The notes under the pieces were generated by a model that was not told the DNA's origin, did no database searches, and saw only the letters and a list, made by a program, of their open reading frames with translations. Positions 55,397-64,000 of a DNA stretch of 64,000 nucleotides are shown here, piece after piece (positions within the stretch are counted from its first letter, which is position 1; each line of letters begins with the position of its first letter). The position numbers and the translations under genes are program-made. The stretch comes from Muscardinus avellanarius (Eukaryota > Chordata > Mammalia > Rodentia > Gliridae): positions 42,240,331 to 42,304,330 of the forward strand of contig OY726563.1 of NCBI GenBank assembly GCA_963383645.1, read 5' to 3'.

Positions 55397-55412
55397 CCAT
55401 TAAGGAATTTAT
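55397..55412. repeat. Target-site duplication, right copy, of the chimeric L1
   Basis: Identical to 52,579-52,594. It is followed by AATCTAAT of the original locus. Confidence 0.85.
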
Positions 55413-55576
55413 AATCTAATAAAAGATTATGTACACACTACATAAATTCATATATAATAAGTGGTAGGAAAAAAGGGCTTATAATCTTGAGAGAACAAGG
55501 GGTAATATGCAGCTAATGTGAGAAGAGAAAGTTTAAGGAGGGGGCATTTCTATTGGTTGGAAAAAGATAGGACTTT

Positions 55577-55771
55577 TGGGGGGAGGATTGAACCCAGCAG
55601 CTTTTTATCTCTGGGCTACTCCCCTAGTCCTGTTTTACTTTTTTATTTGGAAATGGTCTCACTATGTTGCTGAGGATCTTGCTAAATTGCTGAGGCTGCC
55701 CTTGAACCTGAGATCTTTCTATGTCATCCTCCCAGTTACTGGGATTATAGATATGTGCCACCATGCTCAGC
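55577..55771 (-). mobile_element. Dimeric SINE, diverged
   Basis: GGGAGGATTGAACCCAGCAG to GTGCCACCATGCTCAGC. Confidence 0.8.
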
Positions 55772-55774
55772 TGA

Positions 55775-56740
55775 AATGTAGAGTTTTTAGGGCCCCTTCA
55801 CATTGCTATGCCTTCTCCATCAGACCCTTTCCTCCCTTATATGTAGAAATGTCCTGTCACAGAACAGACCAAATACTTACATAGTAGATTTCTGAGCTCC
55901 TAGATCATCCAGGCAGTAAGCATTGATTAAATGCATAGCTCGTGCCTATGCATATGTTTTTAGGTATGTAGAGATGGATGGGTAGCCAGATAAATTGTTT
56001 TTAAACCATGGTTAAAATGGTCCTGCCTTGAAATTTAGATTTAACATGCATGTCTTCTTGTCTAATCTCTCAGCCAAATAATTGTAGCTCCCTCCATGGG
56101 GAGGAGGAGTAAGGAAGGGAGCAGAAGGAAGCCAGGAATGTCACTCTAACAGAAACTTGTCTACCTTGAAATGGGAAAAGTGGAAAAAAATACTCCCCGC
56201 ACTTCCACCCAAACCATTGTGTCCAATTGTGGCCTTTCCTTCCATTTATCAGATGTATATCAAATCAATCAGTTTTGTTTTATGTGTAAGTTGTCATTAT
56301 GAAAAGCCTTTCAAAGCAAACAAAGAAAAAAGAATATTGCTTTCAAGAGAAAATCCAGAAAAAAAAGAACTCTATAGCTTTGAGTAGTGGGAAATCTCTC
56401 TTACACATTTGCAGGCAGCTGCCTTTGTTTTCTAGGTGTGTTTTTATTATTTTTGGTTTATTTGTCTTATGCTAATAGTATTTGCTCCATTAATGTGGAA
56501 TATACTACAGTGACTCCTTCGTGCTCTCCAGAGGATACCATCCAGTTAATTGGTTTTTCCTTTTATAGAATCCTAAAATGTTAAAGCTACAATAGGGGTA
56601 CTCTTGTGGAATATTAGAGTAGCTAAATCTCTTAGTCAGAAATGATAACTCTTAAAAAACTTAGAAATAAATGTAATACATTCTTGTTTAAATCAGCTTT
56701 TTAGAAATAAAAGACAAGAAAGAAAAATTTTAACATCCTA
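55775..56740. other. Mostly unique intronic stretch
   Basis: No SINE or gene. A possible L2 end lies at 55,790-55,930 (CCCTTTCCTCCCTTATATG). Confidence 0.4.
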
Positions 56741-56743
56741 ATA

Positions 56744-56944
56744 TTTTGGGTGTTAGGGGTTGAACTCAGGGGCATTTACCTCGGAACTACTACCCCAGTT
56801 CTTTTTTATATTTTGGTTTTGAAGCCATATCTTTCTAGGTTGCTGAGAGTCTTGCTAGGTTGCTAAGGCTGGGCTTAAACCTGTGATCCTCCTGTTTCAC
56901 CCTCTCAGGTATCAGGTTTTCAGGTGTGTGCTGCCAAACTAGGC
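56744..56944 (-). mobile_element. Dimeric SINE, diverged
   Basis: GTGTTAGGGGTTGAACTCAG to GTGTGCTGCCAAACTAGGC. Confidence 0.8.
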
Positions 56945-57039
56945 TCGATTTTAATTCTATTTAAATCTCAAATCCATCTGGTGTTTCCTTTTAGAATATA
57001 GTAAGATTAAAAATGACCTGATTCCCTCAAAATGCCAAA

Positions 57040-57240
57040 CTTTTTGTTTTATAGATGAGGAAACTGAGCCTTGGGTTGGAGTTTTCTAGAGTCAGTGAGT
57101 GGACTGGCTAATGGAACAGCTGATTTCTCATGACTGACAGACTAGTGCTCATTCCTTTGAGGCAGTCGGACCTGGGTTTGACTGGGGTCAGTATTGTTAC
57201 TAACTGGCCTGTCCTAGACAGGCCAACTTAACTTCCTAGA
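57040..57240. mobile_element. MIR-type relics (probable)
   Basis: ATAGATGAGGAAACTGAGCC and GGCAGTCGGACCTGGGTTTG, GTTACTAACTGGCC. Confidence 0.5.
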
Positions 57241-57269
57241 ATCTTTAAATAAGGAAGTAAGGGAATCCT

Positions 57270-57765
57270 ACTCACATCACACCCCTGAGGTGCCACCATT
57301 CTACCCAGCTTATGCCATTTATGGTGATGGCAATGTTAGCCTCGTACCCTGGGATGATTGTTGTCACTGTTTCAAAAGGTGGCAGAACTACAGCCCTTGG
57401 TTGAAATCTCTGCTCCTTAAACTCCCAGCTAGAATTGGAGGATGGGAATGCAGGTATCTTTAGATGCCAAACTAAACCCACTCCTATTTTATGGAGTTGG
57501 CATATTGTTTTTGTGGCTTCTGATTGTTTAGATACCCATTCTGCCCTCCAACTCGCATGGGGTGCCATAAGACTCGCCATTGGTAAAAGTTTGAGATAAT
57601 TCAAGTGTTTTGCTATCTGGCTTGTTTATCATAATGACTGTATTGTATTTTCTATTGTCCAATATACTTTTCAGAAATCCATCCAGATTTGACTCACTAT
57701 ATTTTGTCTCCCATTTTGATGATGTTCTGTGTACTCCAAAGATAGTCCAGCTCAGCAACTATTAA
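57270..57765. other. Unidentified stretch with two overlapping - strand frames
   Basis: On the - strand, frames of 76 codons (57,758-57,528) and 110 codons (57,604-57,272) overlap and together span almost 490 bases without a repeat. A single frameshift could link them, as in a decayed retrocopy. I recognise no protein family in either, and chance is possible. Confidence 0.3.
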
Positions 57766-57769
57766 ACTG

Positions 57770-58925
57770 ACTTTCAAATGTAGCAGGTTTCTTTTTTTTA
57801 ATCTTTAATGAAGGAAAACCCAACTGTTCTATTTCCCCCGAGGCAGAAATTGCAATTTAAATAGTTTGAACCAAGAGAACTTGTTAATTAAAACTGTCAA
57901 GCTGTAGTGAACTTTGCAATTTTAATATATGTTGCATCTGTGGATGGGAGCGGGGCTTGGAATAGGCAATAAATAGTACACAGATATTCTCATTATTCAG
58001 TTGTAATGATGATGATCTTCTCAATGAATCTTCAAATTGCAAATTTTGGTGAAGTGCATACCAATCCCAATATATTTAGAACTGTGACACTCTTCCAAAG
58101 GTCTATCCTTAACTCTTTGGGCTTGTAAGAGAATCCCTTAAGCTTTTGGGCTGTTGTTTATCCTCTGAACTTGCATGCTCTGGGGCCTTAGAGCTAATAT
58201 TAGCTCTAGACTTGAGCCCTGCTCCTTCCAGAAGGGTTTCACCTTGGGTTTCGAATCCAAACTGGCCTATCATCTAAGGTCAGATTCCTGTTATCTAGGA
58301 ATATCTTGATCTAGTTCAGCCTCTGAGGATAAGCAGGTCACTTGCCCTGCAGTGGCCTCTGCAGGTGGTAGTTTCAGTTATCCAAATGAAGTGACTCTGG
58401 ACGTGGGCTGCCTGCATTCAGATACTAGTTCTGACACTCATCTAGCTGTGGTTACCTCCCTGGGCAGATCTGTTGACTCTTTGTGCTTTAGTTCTCTCAT
58501 CTGTGAAAAGGAGACAATAAAATCCATCTATGGAACTGTTGTGATGATTAAATCAGATAATAAAATGTACTGTACACATAATGTTCACTTGCACATCCAC
58601 ATTGCTATTACCGCTGTTTAGCCCATTGTTATACAGATCGTAACGTAGTATCTAGCCACTGTGGCTATACAAAAGAAAATCTAACCCTTTCTCTACTTGC
58701 CAGCCTTTCAGACATTGAACATGTAAAGATATAAGTATGAAAGCACATTGTAAATTGTAAAGCATCATGTTACCTGCGGTGAGGTAGTTAATATTATTAT
58801 AGTGAGGTAGTTAATATTATTATTGTATTATAGCTTATATTATAATAATGATCTAACTTTTATCTGCCATATTTTATCTTTTCCAAGGTAGTTGTGTTCC
58901 TTCTAGTGTTGTTCATATAAGTTCT
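57770..58925. other. Unique intronic stretch with a MIR relic
   Basis: 58,400-58,600 is a clear + strand MIR (CTGACACTCATCTAGCTGTGG, CTTTAGTTCTCTCATCTGTG, AACTGTTGTGATGATTAAAT). GTGAGGTAGTTAATATTATTAT is tandemly duplicated at about 58,781-58,822 (phrases read in part). No gene. Confidence 0.6.
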
Positions 58926-58928
58926 ATT

Positions 58929-59105
58929 TTTGTTTTGTGGTCCTGAGGATTGAACTCAGTAGTGCTCTGTCACTGAACTACATGCCTTTTTTTTATTTTG
59001 AGACAGGGTTTCACTAAGTTGACCAGCCTGGCCTTGAACTTGCAATCCTCATGCCTCAGCCTCCCAATTCACTGTGATTTCAGAAATGTGTCACTGTGTC
59101 CAACT
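58929..59105 (-). mobile_element. Older dimeric SINE
   Basis: GTGGTCCTGAGGATTGAACT to GTGTCACTGTGTCCAAC. Confidence 0.75.
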
Positions 59106-59328
59106 CCTTCTATACCATTTAAAATTTTATGAACATGCTTTTAATATCTTTCCTAACAGGTTAAAAATGGCATTTCAGTACTTCTGAGTATACGGCCCCA
59201 AGGCATTCAAGTAGACCTTCTGTGAGGCAAACCTTGATCTATTGCGTAGTATTCTTTAAAAATCTTTTTATTTTAAAGTAATTACTGATTCAGACATTTA
59301 TTGTTTCTGCAAAAAATATATACAGGAA

Positions 59329-59551
59329 AGCCGGGTGTGGTGGCGCACACTTGTAATCCCCGCACTGGGGAGGCGGAGACAGGAGGATCGCACAGGTTCG
59401 AAGCCAGCCGTGCTGGCTTAAGAGACCCTGTTTCCAAATAAAAAAGTATAAAAATAGGTCTGGGAGTGTAGCCCAGAGGTAGAAGGGCTTTCAGGAACCC
59501 CAGTACCACCAATATATGTACACATACATACATACATACGTACATACATAC
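59329..59551 (+). mobile_element. Young 'CTTAAGCCAGC' SINE with (CATA)n tail
   Basis: AGCCGGGTGTGGTGGCGCAC to CCCCAGTACCACC; the tail has become (CATA)n at 59,516-59,551. TACAGGAAAG occurs just before and after. Confidence 0.9.
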
Positions 59552-59636
59552 AGGAAAGTCCCACACACCCCTTCTCCCAGCTTCCTCCAAAGCCACACAA
59601 CTACAGAACAAAATCAAACTAAGTAATTGACTATAG

Positions 59637-59685
59637 GGGAGGAAGGGAGGGAGGGAGAGAGAGGGAGGGAGAGAGACAGACTATG
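59637..59685 (+). repeat. (GGGA)n/(GA)n purine-rich repeat
   Basis: GGGAGGGAGGGAGAGAGAGG pattern. Confidence 0.85.
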
Positions 59686-59759
59686 AGAATACTAGCATGA
59701 GCAGACTTGAGTGTGTGTGTGTGTGTAGAGTACCATCACAATCAAGATATTGAACTTAG

Positions 59760-59937
59760 ATGAGCGTGGTGGCACATGCCTACAATCCCAGTACTTGGGA
59801 GGCTGAGACAGGAAATTTGCAGAGCCATGTCCAGTGCATGGAAACTTAGCAGGACTCTCTCTCTCGTAATAAATAAAAAAAGGGCTGGGGGTATTTCAGT
59901 GGTAGAGCACTCCTGGGTTCAATTCTCAGTAACACAC
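59760..59937 (+). mobile_element. Dimeric SINE, deleted
   Basis: GATGAGCGTGGTGGCACATG to GGTTCAATTCTCAGTAACAC. Confidence 0.8.
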
Positions 59938-59999
59938 AAATAAAAAAGCAATAAAAATGACTGAAGTCTACCATTACCATAAGTCTCCCTTTGCTACCT

Positions 60000-60240
60000 T
60001 TCATAGCTGTATCCCTTCCTCTTCACTATCCTTAGCCCCTGGTGGCCAATAATTTGCTATTTCCATAATTACATTATATCCTGAATTTAATATACAGTCT
60101 TTTAGATTTTATCCTTTTGAGATAGGGTTTTTTTACTTAGCATAATTTCCTTGAATTTTATCCAAATTGTTGCATTTAGCATTATTTTCTTTCATTAACA
60201 TTCTTTTTGAGTAAGGTTATTCAATCAATCATAAATCAAC
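60000..60240 (-). mobile_element. Decayed L1 3' fragment (probable)
   Basis: TTTTTTTACTTAGCATAATTTCC and TTTATCCAAATTGTTGCATT (part) follow the reverse L1 3' pattern. Confidence 0.5.
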
Positions 60241-60448
60241 ATACTTGTATAATAGTTCAGGACACACCTCATTGTCTCATGCGAATGTGTTCAACAAGGA
60301 AAAATGCTTTTAGTGACATACTGAAACTCAAAAACACCAAGCTAGTGGCATTACCTTGATCTACCATTATTGCAACTAGATCATTGCTCACAACCAGCTG
60401 CTTAATACTCCATTGCAGGCTATTTTTTTCCATTAAGATCAACAATTT

Positions 60449-60647
60449 AAGCTGGGCATGGTGGCACATGCACACTTGTAACCCCAATAATTGAGAAGCT
60501 AAGACAGGAGGATCACAGGTTCACGGCCAGCCTCGGCAACTTAGTGAGGCCCTCTGCACTTAATGATACGCTGTTTCCAAATAAAAGAATAAAATAGGGC
60601 TGGAGGTATAGCTTGGAGGTAGAATGACCCTGGGTTCCATCTCTAGT

Positions 60648-60689
<42 letters not shown>

Positions 60690-60955
60690 AACACTTTTAG
60701 CCAGGTACAGTGTTGTATGTCTTTAATCCCAGTGCTTAGGAAACTGAGACAGGAAACTTAGCTTCAAAATAAAAAATTTAAAAATTTAAAAATCCTTGCT
60801 TCAAAATAAAATATATAAAGGGTTGGGGGTATAGCTCAGTGGTAGAGTACTCTTGGGTTCAATCCCTAGTACCACACAAAAAGAACTAAATAAAAAATTA
60901 AAAGGGATGGAGCTGCAGCTCTGATGTAGGATGTCCCTAGGTTCAACCCCCCATA
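60449..60955 (+). mobile_element. Two dimeric SINEs, (CA)n, and an ID-like piece
   Basis: 60,449-60,652; (CA)n 60,652-60,689; 60,697-60,877; lone tail 60,902-60,955. Confidence 0.85.
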
Positions 60956-60959
60956 CACC

Positions 60960-61975
60960 CCCTGAAAACAATTTTCATCCCCCAAATCAAAGATCAGTAG
61001 TTTTTATTTTTTGAGCCATTTCAGAAATGCCCTGGTTTTTGAAAAAAATAGGGATGTTAGTTGTCAAACCACAGTCTTCTTTCATCTTTCTAGTCTGCCA
61101 TGATTTTTCAAATTTCACTAGCAGAGGCTTCACAATCAGGAATGTAGATTATCTCAATACTTCATCTGGGCCCACAGATCCAGATTCATTTGAAACTTCT
61201 TGCTGTTTTTCATGTCTCAGCATCCATGGGGGCTCTAGTGAGCCCTTATTCGTGATTGTGCTACCATTCCCAGTTTGAAAAGTTATCCCTAACATTTGAG
61301 ATGGGATAGAAATAGGAACTGAATCATCCCACTGGTGTTCTTGCTTGCACACTTGTGCATTTTTGTTCCCTCTCTGTCCCCCTCCCCTCTGTCACCTGTT
61401 CACATATATCTTCTACTTATGGTAGATGATCTTAACTTCAAAAATTTGCACCTGCTACAGCTACATTTAGTCTCTGTAGCCTACCAGTGTGCTCCTATTT
61501 TTCTTTAAGATCATTAGGATTGATAGTATTCTGAGAACCTTTACCTAAATCTTTGATTTTCTTAAATATTATTTCACTTAAGGGTCTCTGTGATCTGTTA
61601 AAGAAATTATTAATCTTAATATCTGGAGAATATCTTTATGCCTATCATTATTTTATGTATTGTCTTTATCCTATTTCCTAACATTTCTTTCACTTCCACT
61701 TTTACAAAGTGCTTCTTATTTTTCAGTCAAGCTTAGTTACAGTTTGTAGTTCCTCTTATTGCTTCCTCAGTATCCTAAAAAATAAAAAAAATTCTTTTAA
61801 AAATTCAGCACAGCCCTTCCCTTTTCTTAAGCATATTGTTTCCTGGCTAAAACTCCCTTCTCAGATCTCCTGTGCCTTCCAGAACTCTTCATTTGATTAA
61901 GAAATGTTCATGTATTTGTAACCATTCTTCTTTTCTGGAACTCTTTCTCTGGTGATAATGATTTATTCACAATCC
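60960..61975. other. Mostly unique intronic stretch
   Basis: No SINE, gene or RNA recognised in about 1 kb. Confidence 0.4.
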
Positions 61976-61979
61976 TCTT

Positions 61980-62051
61980 TTGGGGTGGTGGTCCTGGGAA
62001 TAGAACCCAGGGGCATTCTACCTCTGAGTTACATGCTCAGCCCTATTCTTA
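61980..62051 (-). mobile_element. SINE tail fragment (ID-like half)
   Basis: GGTGGTCCTGGGAATAGAAC to GTTACATGCTCAGCCC. Confidence 0.75.
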
Positions 62052-63350
62052 TACCTGGCTCTTCATACCCCTCTTAAACAGAATGTGGTTGTTCTCTGAT
62101 AACTCCTCAACCTCAAGAATGCTTCTGGCTCAACAACTTTTTTCTCTTATTCTTTGACACTCCTGCCCAGGTATTACGCTGGCTCACTTTGGTGGTATAG
62201 AGTAATCTCTGGGGACTTGCTTGTATTCTCCAAGGCTGCTGGCACCTTGCTTAGTCTTCTGTGCTACTCCAACTCCAAGCATCATCCTAGACCTTGATGT
62301 GACCACACTGTCATGCCGTCAAATGTCCCGTATAATGCTTCCTTGGCCTATAGTGATGACCTTCATTTTCAGTCTATCCCAGCAACCTCTTTTAATGGCC
62401 ACACTGATTAATCATGTAACCATCTGGAACTGTTCAGTTTTTTTGTTTTTGCTTGTTTTTGCAATGGGGATTAAATGCAGGTAGTTTCTACCTCTGAGCT
62501 AGACCCTCCGGCCCTATTTTATTTTTTATTTTGAAACGGAATCTCACTAAGCTGCTGAGAGACCTTGCTAAGAAGGTGAGGCTAGCCTCTAGCCTTGAAA
62601 CTGCAATTTTTCTAACTCAGGTTCCCAAGTACTGAAATTATATGCATGTGCCACCATAGCTGGCATTACTTTGGCAGTTTTAACTAATACCTCTGACCTT
62701 CCACATCCATTGTTCCCTTACTCTTTGACTTCATTGACACTTCTAGTACCTTCCTTTTTCTCCTGCCTTCCAGCCCTTTCCTGCTTCTGGGATCTTTCCC
62801 ACTTAGCAAACATTTCCCAGCCCTGCTTGGCCCTGCCAGCCATTTGATATCAATTCCCACGGTATGCTGGATTCCCTCTCATCCCTCTTCTTCCGCTGCA
62901 CCTGCCCTGCCAATCCCCAAACTAAGATGGACTTTAGCATCTGTTTCCCTCTGTCCTGTTCCCAGGCTGCTGAGTAAGTACTAGGGAAAATTGCCTCACT
63001 GTGTCTATTATAGGCATGACCAAACTGTGATTTCTGACCACAGCTGGATCTGCAACGGGTGTGCACTAATCCTTTTCTGTACATTCCTAGTTGGTCTCTT
63101 TTCCAATTTCCCACAGCAACTGTTCCATTTTCTAACCACGCCCTCAATCCCCTTAATTTAGCTTCACAGCTCCAGGTCTCCTCTGCAGATAATCTTGTTA
63201 CATATTTCTTTGCAAAGGGAGCACCCATTGGTCACAAATTTTCTTTCCCTCCAGTTGTTTCCACAGCTACTTTTATCTTCATTCTTTTTTGTTATTATAT
63301 TTTCCAAGGCTAACCTTATTTTTCTTTTTACCTATCTTCTGAGGACTATC
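62052..63350 (+). other. Old diverged DNA, possible ancient LINE relic
   Basis: CTTCACAGCTCCAGGTCTCC, CTCTGCAGATAATCTTG and CATATTTCTTTGCAAAGGGAG (part) resemble the same unnamed ancient repeat as 2,870-3,960. A SINE splits it. No intact frame. Confidence 0.3.
62452..62665 (-). mobile_element. Dimeric SINE
   Basis: GCAATGGGGATTAAATGCAG to CATGTGCCACCATAGCTGGC. Confidence 0.85.
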
Positions 63351-63352
63351 TG

Positions 63353-63376
63353 CCGCCTGTCTGTCTGTCTGTCTGT

Positions 63377-63425
<49 letters not shown>
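63353..63425. repeat. (CTGT)n(CA)n compound microsatellite
   Basis: Five to six CTGT units followed by about 23 CA units. Confidence 0.97.
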
Positions 63426-63429
<4 letters not shown>

Positions 63430-63589
63430 GAGATATTTTTTCTCAAAGAGCTCATTTTCTTCTGCCTGCAAAAATATCTAAGAATCTCCTTTTCACTTCC
63501 TCCTCCCAAATGTTCTTTTTAATCTGACCAGCCTCACAGTCTCATGGGATACCTTTTTCCTTCCCTTTATCTCAAAATATGTTGAAAGA

Positions 63590-63970
63590 AGCTGGGTACA
63601 GTGGCATACAGCTGTAATTCCAGCACTTGCGAGGCTGATACAGGAGGATTGGAGGTTCAAGAGCAACCTCAGCAACTTAGCAAAACCCTGTTTTTTGGGG
63701 TTTTTTTTTGTTTTTTTTTCATGGTACTGGGGATGGAACCATCTACCTCTGGGCTACAATCCAATATCTATTTTATATTTTTTATTTAGAAACAGGGTCT
63801 CTTAAGCCAGCGAGGCTGGCTTTGAACTTGTGCGATCCTCCTGTCTCCGCCTCCCAAGTGTGCGCCACCATGCCCAGCTTAGCAAGACCCTGTTTTGAAA
63901 AAAAATTAAAGGCCTAAAGATATAACCTAAACGTGGAATTACCCTTGTTTCTTTCCACAGTGCCAAAAAG
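63590..63970 (+). mobile_element. SINE interrupted by a young SINE
   Basis: Outer + copy 63,590-63,694, resuming at 63,880-63,970. TAGCAAAACCCTGTTTT and TAGCAAGACCCTGTTTT border the insert. Confidence 0.85.
63695..63879 (-). mobile_element. 'CTTAAGCCAGC' SINE inserted in another SINE
   Basis: CATGGTACTGGGGATGGAAC, GGTCTCTTAAGCCAGCGAGG, GTGTGCGCCACCATGCCCAG; a few bases of the module before GTGTGC are deleted. Confidence 0.9.
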
Positions 63971-64000
63971 AAAAAAATGTCCAAAGAGCCACCTATATTT

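Overview
The window is mammalian nuclear DNA, most likely from a squirrel-family rodent (ground squirrel, marmot or relative). The main evidence is about 100 copies of a dimeric SINE with a 7SL/B1-like head (GGCGTGGTGGCGCACGC, TGTAATCCCAGC) and a tRNA-Ala/ID-like tail (GGGTGTAGCTCAGAGGTAGA, GGTTCAATCCCCAGTACC). This architecture matches the B1+ID dimers known from Sciuridae. Lineage-typical L1 3' ends, long CA/GA/TTTC microsatellites and old mammalian repeats (MIR, L2, MER5A, L1M) complete the background.

Layout. From 1 to 22,600 there is repeat-rich intergenic DNA with no intact gene. It holds many SINEs, L1 3' fragments (one intact-TSD copy at 4,860-5,541, one 5'-inverted copy at 17,204-17,588), an L2 copy around 11,050-12,895, and an antisense 3' fragment of a CPSF1 processed pseudogene (6,470-7,335). 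From 22,640 to about 23,600 there is a CpG island promoter with GC-box, NRF-1 and YY1-type motifs. It contains a non-coding first exon ending in a consensus donor at 23,063/23,064. A second exon (25,117-25,272) carries an ATG in good context and encodes M-A-M-W-Q-G before a GTAAGA donor. I recognise this as the N-terminus of the long isoform of CLCN5, the endosomal 2Cl-/H+ exchanger ClC-5. The gene therefore runs on the + strand, and everything from 25,273 to the window end is one large, incomplete intron.

Inside that intron are dense SINEs, a 79-bp tandem repeat, a frameshifted KRAB-domain relic (38.6-39.0 kb, - strand), a U6 snRNA pseudogene (46.3 kb), MIR and MER5A relics, and the most unusual object in the window. 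This is a 2.8-kb L1-type insertion (52,595-55,396, - strand) bounded by a perfect 16-bp target-site duplication. It has a 5' UTR with two promoter-like repeats and an intact ORF1, but ORF2 is replaced by a piece of an ancient L1 in opposite orientation, followed by the normal young L1 3' end.

Only 16 coding bases of a cellular gene are in the window. No later CLCN5 exon was found, and I did not see the intronic microRNA cluster known from this gene in other mammals. Repeat coordinates are read by eye and are good to roughly 5-15 bases except where a duplication fixes them.
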